From Wolfiporia cocos (lineage: Eukaryota > Basidiomycota > Agaricomycetes > Polyporales > Phaeolaceae), in assembly GCA_029448655.1 (NCBI GenBank), contig JACCLO010000004.1:558001-622000 (forward strand): a DNA stretch of 64,000 nucleotides, in the 5' to 3' direction. The notes beneath the pieces were generated by a model. It saw only the letters and a list, made by a program, of their open reading frames with translations, was not told the DNA's origin and searched no databases. The translations under genes and the position numbers were made by a program. Position 1 is the stretch's first letter; each line of letters opens with the position of its first letter. Positions 57,133-64,000 of the stretch are shown one piece after another.

Positions 57133-58444
57133 CTACCATCGCTGAAAGGTGTGAGTAAGATGCATGATATCTGCTGGGAAGCCACCAGGAATTCTGAGAA
57201 AGCAATCAGCAGGGAATCCACCAAATAAGCTTGGCTTGCATATCCCTGTCTCTAGACGAATCTTTTCGTACTCGTGTTGAGTCGATGCATTCAGCAGGCA
57301 TTCTAAGTTGGCATAGTAGCAAGAATAGGCTTCCCCAGAGTCCAAGATTGCATCGTGCAGGGTCTGGGTAGGTGCAATTAGGAACAGAATAGTTGTGGGG
57401 AAGCTGGCATGCAGGATAGTGATGGCTTCCACTGGGCTTGTGACGTCCCTTCAGTGGACAATAAAGTCGGCAACCCTGAGCCCCAGAGTGGCCCACCGTG
57501 CCATTGAGATAGGTCATTGCAGGACCATTGGCAGTGCCAAAGACAAAGCAGAGCTTGGACTCATATAGCCCACGCCACTTGCACCAGATTTTGAGCTTCT
57601 CATGCTGTCCCATGAAACTAGCAACATGTCAAAGACTAGGAAGTATGAATGAGTCTATGTTCGTTGGCTTGTTGGGGCCTGGAATGAAGCAGGCAGGCAT
57701 TATATGTGTTTTTCTATAGTGAACGTCAGGTGCATAATCCAGAAGTACCCAGATAAACATCCAGCAGTCTGAAAGCTTGCTGGCATAGAGCTGTGTGCCG
57801 TTGATAGAAAACATGAGACAGGTATCTTCATCCTTGATATCACTGCATACGACAGCTTTGAGATAGTCTTTACCATGTATGTAGTCGCTAATTTTTTCAA
57901 GCTCGCCATTGGTCTCCTGAAGTGAAGCAAGAGCCTGCCAAGTAGCTGTGGCATGGTACTCAGCTGCACGAGACCCCTCTGTTGAGCGTTGCATGGCCTG
58001 AATCACAGGAGCAATTGGAAATAGTTGTTGACTGCTTCCTTGGAACACGTCTGCACTTGCGTCTGCATTTTAATTCCTCATAGTGTAGCTCGTTGCGATA
58101 ATTACACTTATCCAGCTCACTGTAGATTCCTGTATATGCCATGCAGGAGTTGACGTAGCAGTCGTGGTGTAGTGAAAAAATGCTGGTGAGGTTCTCAATG
58201 TAGGACTTGACAACACAGTATAAGAGAAGCTCGAGATGAGGCGGACAGTGAAGAAGTGCAGAATGGAAGTGATCATATGTTTTCTGAGAGCACTCATTGA
58301 GCCCAAGGTATATTTCAACAGATAATACCTTGACGAGATCATCAATGTCGAATGGCTGCTGTTACGGTTATTTCGAATTTTCAAGTGCTCACAGAACTCA
58401 CCATCAGGCAAATACGATACAGGGATTTGTTGTGCAACCAACAC
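57133..58444 (-). pseudogene. Plavaka-type transposase, middle part, broken
   Basis: Blocks in order on the minus strand: 58048-57632 (YIHGKDYLKAV, DIKDEDTCLMFSINGTQLYA, SDCWMFIWVLLDYAPD, IPGPNKPTNIDSF), 57628-57370 (KIWC...ANGPAMTYLNGTVGHSG, CRLYC, HHYPACQLPHNYSVPNC) and 57366-57150 (KPSLFGGFPADCF, FPADIMHL). These match the usual order in Plavaka/KDZ-type transposases, cut-and-paste enzymes common in mushrooms. An in-frame TGA at 57629-57631 and a frameshift near 57366 disable it. The catalytic C-terminal part is missing; the sequence stops at the possible inverted-repeat element ending at 57144. Confidence 0.85.
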
Positions 58445-59548
58445 CCCTGGCTACTCGTGACTCTACCGGGCACAACCCCGGTTGTATTAGTGTACAGGGT
58501 CTGATTCATCTAGGGGCAGATGCAACTCTGCCCTCATTTCGAATTTATCATTTCCTGATTGACAGATGGCGTTCAACCGCCATATCATTACTATCTATCA
58601 TTTCGGATATATCATTACATACCTATCAAACATTTCAACCTAAGACGTAGATAGTAGCAGTGACATCTGGGACATATAGGATTCCTAAAACCTAGTGTCA
58701 CAGATCCGACATCATAAACAGGGTCATGTGCTACTGTATAGTACATACCCTAGAACGAATGTGTGGCTTGGTTGCCATGTGGCGACCAAGGTACATGTGC
58801 TACTCTACAAAGGCCGTGATCGCCGGTAATGGCCAGTCCATTGGTAAAAGACATAGTGTGTGGTTCCACCATGAGGCGGACATGAACATGTGGGCGCAGC
58901 CTGGGTATAGACAAGGCCGGTAAGCCGGTACCTTGAGGGTGATCCGCCATTGGGCAGGATCCGTGCTGACAAAGGTGAGACATCAAGTCAGATGTGCCAT
59001 TGACTACCCCTAGTCTCATTACTAAGGATGGTAGTTAGGGCATGATGTCATAGACCGGACCGTAAGGTAACCAATCATGACGGAGCGGTCTAAGACCAGG
59101 AATTGGACTTCGCCGGAAGGCTAGAAGCCCAGGAGTCTGCAAGTGCCGGAGCCCGTGGTAACCGGCGGATGCCGGACCAGTAGCATTAATAGCGTAGAGC
59201 TATTATTATGCCATGGCACCATTCTGTTGTAAGGATGGCGCGACGTGTGACATTATCTTCTGATAGAACAATGATGTATTGGTCTGGCCTGTAGGGCTGG
59301 ACCGGTTGATGTAGCTGAGTCTGGACTATGATGCAATATCGTAGCTAAGATAGCTGATGATGATGTTGCCATGGTGTCGTTAGTCTGGGCTGGGGCCGTG
59401 ATGGCTGTAGCTATGATGTTGGGATGATGTGGAAATCCTGACTAGCGTGTTATGCGTAGTCATGGGAGCTTAGTAGCATGTCATTATGTTACGTAAGCTA
59501 TAAGGCCATGTTAGGACCTTATTGTGTGGCAATATGGGATAAGTCCCG

Positions 59549-61177
59549 TGACACAAACTAGTTGTGGGACTCACTTTACTCGACTATAAAGCTTGAGGGG
59601 CCCAAGGGGCGAGGTGAGGGACTAGTAGCGCAGCAGGAGTGATGTGCAGGAGTTGCGAATGCAAAAGAACAAATCTAAAGAATAGCGTAGAGCTATTCCT
59701 ACTTATATACATTGTCACAAGCCAATTTCAAAGCCTAGTAGAACACCCTAGGTTGACACCCCATTCACGCCATAAGCACGCTACAGCACTCTATCCGAGC
59801 CCAGCTGGAATCCTACGGCAACGCTAGTAGAAGCCCTCCGCTATACAGGACACTACGGGCACTAGCAGGCCACCAGCAGTCTAACCCTAAACTCAGTCCA
59901 AGTCCCGGCAGCATGAGCCATACGCTGCCTAGTCCCTAAACCACGGAGTCACGAGTCGACCCCTAGAGCCCAACAGGCTACGATAGCACGACGGTACGCC
60001 TTGCGCACACACCCAGGCTAAACCACCGCCGTACAATGTGCTATACGCCGACTAGGGGCACGACCTACACTCGCACGTGACCCAGAACACTAAACCTACC
60101 ACCTCGCGTCCCTACCGCACGGACACTCGCCATTACTGGCATAGACACTATACTATACCCCGTATGCACCCTGACCTACGAGTACAACAGGCAGGGATAA
60201 TACCTCCAGGCTCTGCACGACTGAGAACCCTACCAGTCACAGAGCGCTACACCCCGATCGCAGCCGATCATGCTCGATCAACCTACGCTACACCCGGCCC
60301 GTACTAGCCAGCCCCCGATCGTGGCAGACCACGCCAGATCACGGACTTAGAACCCCGCCATTACCGGCACACCTACGATCGACGAGAACCACCGATCGAA
60401 CCCGACCAATTGGCTATTCCTTTGATCCGACCCTTATACACTACGTCGCCATGGACATCCTCACGTACCCCAGCGCTCCGATGCCATTACCGGCACATAG
60501 CTCATAGCCAGTTAGATACCAGTACGTAGAGGCCTCTGAGCCACCGTACACAAACATGTACCAATAGATTAGGAGTATATATGCCGGACAGTCTTGAGCG
60601 TAAACCTCAGACTTGTCTTGGCCTTTTGTGCCTTGAGATGCCCGGACCAGGAAGGCGCTTTCATGCGACCCACCTTCCCCCGGTGTGTGTCTTAAGGTTG
60701 CGCTTGTGTCATACATGCAGCGACAGCAGCTGGTAATGGTCTGCCCTGAGTACTGGGTCTGTGCGCTTGTACAGATATTACAGCTAAGTCGTAATATACA
60801 ATAGACCATGTGCGCCAGTAATGGCCGCACCAGTAAGAAACAAGCTTTGGACCAGTAGGTCCACATTGACATTGTGGCTACAAGGGTTTGTAAGCCGAGT
60901 AAGCATGATGACATATGCCAGTATCGGGATATGAGTCATCTAAGGCGTTGGCTTGTGATAAACCTTGGGGCCGCTTACATATAGTACATGACATGCGCAT
61001 TATTTACGTGTTGTTATGAACAGTGGATGTGATAGCGCATTATGTACATGCTATTTGGTTTGGTGTACGTGTCTACAGGTGCTTATGGCAGCGAGCTTGA
61101 ATATGCTCGTAGAAATGCAGGAAAAATAGGTAAAAAAAAAAATAGGAAAATTCGTAGAATGTCCCAGATCTGTGACA
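59549..61177 (-). mobile_element. Solo LTR, family A, copy 3, nested in B, split by LTR K
   Basis: It runs from TGACACAAACTAG to AGATCTGTGACA with TSD TCCCG (59544-59548, 61178-61182), about 625 bp without the insert. Confidence 0.94.
59713..60711 (+). mobile_element. Solo LTR K, nested in A
   Basis: 999 bp from TGTCACAAGCC to GCGCTTGTGTCA, TSD TACAT (59708-59712, 60712-60716). The TATATATG box near 60576 is followed by AGTCTTGAG/CTCAGACT arms. A second copy starts at 63190 in the other orientation. Confidence 0.95.
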
Positions 61178-61265
61178 TCCCGGATAACTTGTAGGTAGAC
61201 GTATAAATCCCAGATAAAATGCTAAAAATAGCGGAAAAATGCTTGTCCCAGATAAATCTGTGACA

Positions 61266-62363
61266 CATAACAGAATATACGAACAGGTATACGACCCATA
61301 ACAGCTGCTGGAGCGGATTGCGAATGCGATGCAATATAGCAGTATCCTTGATTCATCTTCTAGATGTGCATTTGCATTTTTATGGTGTGACGAAGCTCTG
61401 CTAGAGTGATTGTCTGTGGATATTCCAACTCACCAGGTTGTTGGTTCGCATCATTGGGATTTTCTTCTTCTTCTTCTGCAAGTCCAACAGGTAGAACTCC
61501 ACTTAGATGTGCATTGAAGTATTCTTCCTCTTCCTGCTCATCGTCACGGCACATAGCTTCAAGACTTCCAGCATCGGTGTAGGATTGATAGACACCGGTG
61601 CCATGGTTAGGAACTAGCACATGATCACAAGCGAGATCTTGGTGTGCAGAGTCCTTGCCAATGTTATTCTGCACAAGTCGCTGTGCATATAGTCACTGAT
61701 ATATTCCATGAAAGAATTCAACATACATGTGTAGAGTCACCTCGAGTACTTGGTGCATCTAGATATATCTGTCTCTGTTCCTGAGGCTGACTGGAGGTAT
61801 TGAAACTGCTGTCCACTTGGCTCTCTGGGTTTGCGACGAGATCTTCCACTTTGTGGCTAATTAAAAATATGAATGGTTATATAAAATCTATATGCACTGG
61901 TTTCACTGTTTAAAATGCCGTGACTTTTCTCTGGCTCCCACAAACTGGTATCATCTTGAGAGGCTGTCCTATGTACGTGCACCACTTTAAGACTGATAGA
62001 TGATAGTGAGAGTAAACTGATATTCACCTGCATCTGCTGTAGAGGCAGAGCCAGATCCCTCTGCACTTGTTATGGCATTTTCCTCAGGCTAAATTATATG
62101 TGTGGTGAGTCCGATTTTTTTTGTCGTGTGTGCATCACATCTTGGATATATGCGCCATGTAAACTCACTGTCAGATCGATCCTTGTGGGAGGCCTAATAG
62201 TCTCAGGAGAGTTCCCTTCTTCCAATAATTTTTGCTTCTTTTTGTGGCAGAAGTATGTGCTGCGAGTGACTTTGACGCATTTATTATAGCAGTATAGTGC
62301 ACACGAGCAATAGTACTCTTGTTCTCCACTCGCAGAGAGTACATACTGTGCAGCTTTGGGCAT
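61266..62363 (-). pseudogene. Plavaka-type transposase, N-terminal part
   Basis: The first exon (62363-about 62186) encodes a cysteine/histidine finger (YYCSCALYCYNKCVKVTRSTYFCH) of the type found at Plavaka N-termini. Short exons follow, separated by GTGAGT/GTGAAT...AG introns (PEENAITSAEGSGSASTADA near 62040-62100). The 61674-61360 frame has an acidic linker and ITLAELRHTIKMQMHI. It is cut at 61265 by the family B LTR. The fragment at 57133-58444 on the far side has the same orientation and may be the rest of the same gene. Confidence 0.7.
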
Positions 62364-62548
62364 TTGTACTTGGAGTGATGGCGGAGTGTGTATCAGAGTA
62401 TCGTCTGCTCAAATCACAGGATAGGCATGTAATCTGCACATCAGCTCAGTACATGGCTTTTCGACTTGTCGTCCACTCAAGGCTTTTTGGTATTGGTGCC
62501 CACTCGAATCTTTTCGACTTGACATCAACTTGCAGGAGGGACTTCAGT

Positions 62549-63095
62549 GCCGGAGATGCATCTTTAGAGACACCACAGATGCATCTGAGGCTCTCTAAGC
62601 AATCTTTACGCCCAAGCGCGCTGCATAGATGCATCTGTGCAAGAAATACCTGTGCAGGGTTCGAACATTTGACCTGGGATCAGCAAAGTCGTAACCTGTA
62701 CCACTTCACCAAATGGTCTTGGTATCTGGTCACATACTTGTCAATATGATCCATTGAATGTCCTTTCATTGCTGTAGCTGTTAATTGTCAAGTCACACCA
62801 CAATGTTCCCATATTGCCCTGTAGGTAATTTACGACAGCATCCTTACCTTATTGCAGATACATATGGATTGTGGGATATATTAATAAAGAGATGCATTCT
62901 GAGTTCAAGGAACACTTGAGCTTACTGACATATGAGCAGAATGTTGAATTTTTTACAACCATTATTATATCAACTACTGAATATATATTTGCACAAGACC
63001 TTCCTTTCACTAACCACTTTAGCTGAGTGGTTTCAGCTGCTGTTTCGCCGAGGTCTCATGGTTCCTGGTTCAATTCCCGGCTTGTTATGCTTTAT
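62549..63095. mobile_element. Second copy of the 26069-27330 inverted-repeat element
   Basis: It begins CAGTGCCGGAGATGCATC and matches 26069-26400 and then 27015-27240 without the hAT-like MITE, thus showing the empty site (GATACATA near 62858). The right terminal repeat is missing. tRNA-like segments are at about 62650-62720 (minus) and 63012-63085 (plus). Confidence 0.8.
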
Positions 63096-63189
63096 TTTAT
63101 TGAGCCGCTGTCTCCTCTGACTTCAGGTACATCCTACATATGCCCCTCAATGGTTCAATCCTGCTGACTCGTTGTGTCTGAGCTGCTAT

Positions 63190-64000
63190 TGACACAAGCA
63201 ACAAACTAGCACTCAGCGGGGGAAGGGGGCTCGCTCAAAGGCGCCTTCCTGGTCCCGCGAACACTAGCCGTCAAAGGCCAAGACAAGTCTGAGGTTTACG
63301 CTCAAGACTGCCTGGCATATATACTCCTAGACTATTTGTACATGTTTGTGTATGGTGGCTCAGAGGCCTCTACGTACTGGTATCTAACTGGCTATGAGCT
63401 ATGTGCCGGTAATGGCATCGGAGCGCTGGGGTACGCGAAGATGTCCATGGCGACGTAGCGTATAAGGGGCGGATCAGTAGAGTAGCCAATCTATCGGGTT
63501 CGATCAATGGTTCTCGTCGATCGTGGGTGCACCGGTAATGGCGGGGTTCTAAGTCCGTGATCGGGCGTGGACTGCCACGATCGGGTATAGCGCTCTGTGA
63601 CTGGTAGGGTTCTCAGTCGTGCAGAGCCTGGGGTTATTATCCCTGCCTGGTGTACTCGTAGGTCAGGGTGCGTATGAGGTATAGTATAATGTCTATGCCA
63701 GTAATGGCGAGTGTCCGTGCGGTATGGACGCGAGGTGGTAGGTTTAGTGTTCTGGGTCACGTGCGAGTGTAGGTCGTGCCCCTAGTCGGCGTATAGCACA
63801 TTGTACGGCGGTGGTTTAGCCTGGGTGTGTGCGCAAGGCGTACCGTCATGCTATCGTAGCCTGTTGGGCTCTAGGGGTCGACTCGTGACTCCGTGGTTTA
63901 GGGACTAGGCAGCGTATGGCTCATGCTGCCGGGACTTGGACTGAGTTTAGGGTTAGACTGCTGGTGGCCTGCTAGTGCCCGTAGTGTCCTGTATAGCGGA
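63190..64000 (-). mobile_element. LTR K, second copy, running off the window
   Basis: It starts TGACACAAGCAAC and matches the inverse of 59713-60711 down to about base 59836 of that copy, so about 120 bp are beyond the window. It lacks a block of about 62 bp (GGCTGGCTAG... to TGCGATCGGG) present in copy 1. It may be the end of a full-length element. Confidence 0.9.

Larger units (their letters stand above)
52043..57144. mobile_element. Possible large inverted-repeat element containing minisatellites and LTRs
   Basis: The left end CAGTGACAGTAGGTGACGGT and the inverted right end CAGCGATGGTAGGTGACGGT agree at 17 of 20 bases. A second matching block (TTCAGGTCAGC-GGCCATCGGCCCATG-type) follows on each side. 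Minisatellites of the same kind lie next to both ends. The right end falls inside the Plavaka gene fragment. No matching 8-bp TSD and no transposase were found, so this is a hypothesis. Confidence 0.45.
58718..61265 (-). mobile_element. Solo LTR, family B, copy 2, truncated and carrying nested LTRs
   Basis: Inverted relative to 36355-37749. The 61265 end reads CCCAGATAAATCTGTGACA. The other end lacks about 280 bp (promoter-distal U5 side) and stops near 58718. CATAA is present at both borders (58713-58717 and 61266-61270), perhaps the old TSD. It holds family A copy 3. Confidence 0.75.

Noticed and set aside
52035..57152. 8-bp hAT-type TSD around the large inverted-repeat element
   Set aside because: The flanks AGCCCATT and AAAGGTGT do not match.

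Overview
The window reads as nuclear DNA of an agaricomycete (mushroom-forming basidiomycete). It carries two FunK1-type protein kinase genes, a DUF6698-like gene, Plavaka-type (KDZ-related) transposase remnants, a DUF3533/SNG1-like membrane gene and a Ty3/Gypsy element with a dUTPase. The protein-coding genes have many introns of about 46-60 bp. No species was identified. Everything here comes from reading the sequence; no database search was run.

Most of the window is a transposon graveyard. At least twenty LTR sequences were recognised, almost all solo LTRs, and about seventeen insertions have an exact 5-bp target-site duplication (TSD). They are nested: Helitron > LTR > LTR > LTR at 28950-32442; LTR in LTR at 35222-36133, 36355-37749 and 54595-55637; LTR in LTR in LTR at 58718-61265. 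One nearly complete 8.2-kb Ty3/Gypsy element (10455-18642) has LTRs 4/371 different and one frameshift in pol. Non-autonomous Helitrons (TC...hairpin-CTAG) occur at 8958-9700 and 46123-46623, and as a head-to-tail array at 28950-32442. A hAT-like MITE at 26409-27014 has an 8-bp TSD, and its empty site is preserved in a second copy of the host repeat near 62855.

Layout: 1-842 Plavaka fragment; 865-3725 degenerate repeats; 5863-7969 DUF6698-like gene; 8230-10454 Helitron, minisatellite and FunK1 debris; 10455-18642 Gypsy; 20111-23142 FunK1 gene (minus); 23604-24308 secreted four-repeat protein (minus); 26069-41650 nested repeats and a DUF3533/SNG1-like gene broken by two LTR insertions; 43158-46651 inverted-repeat elements; 46915-49806 second FunK1 gene (plus); 50074-51138 tyrosine recombinase (minus); 52043-57144 minisatellites and LTRs inside a possible large inverted-repeat element; 57133-62363 Plavaka gene in pieces; 62540-64000 repeats and an LTR running off the end.

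Three observations stand out. First, across the LTR families the TATA box is followed by a short palindrome whose arms change together between families. In the two elements that keep internal sequence, the bases just after the 5' LTR are the reverse complement of 11-12 nt beginning 26-27 bp after the TATA box. That is what Tf1-like self-priming predicts. Second, two diverged LTRs at 39657-40779 lie tail-to-tail with only TATA between them and share one outer TSD. This fits two unprocessed cDNA ends joined before integration. Third, a secreted protein made of exact 50-residue repeats, each with a helix followed by a dibasic site, looks like a processed peptide precursor.
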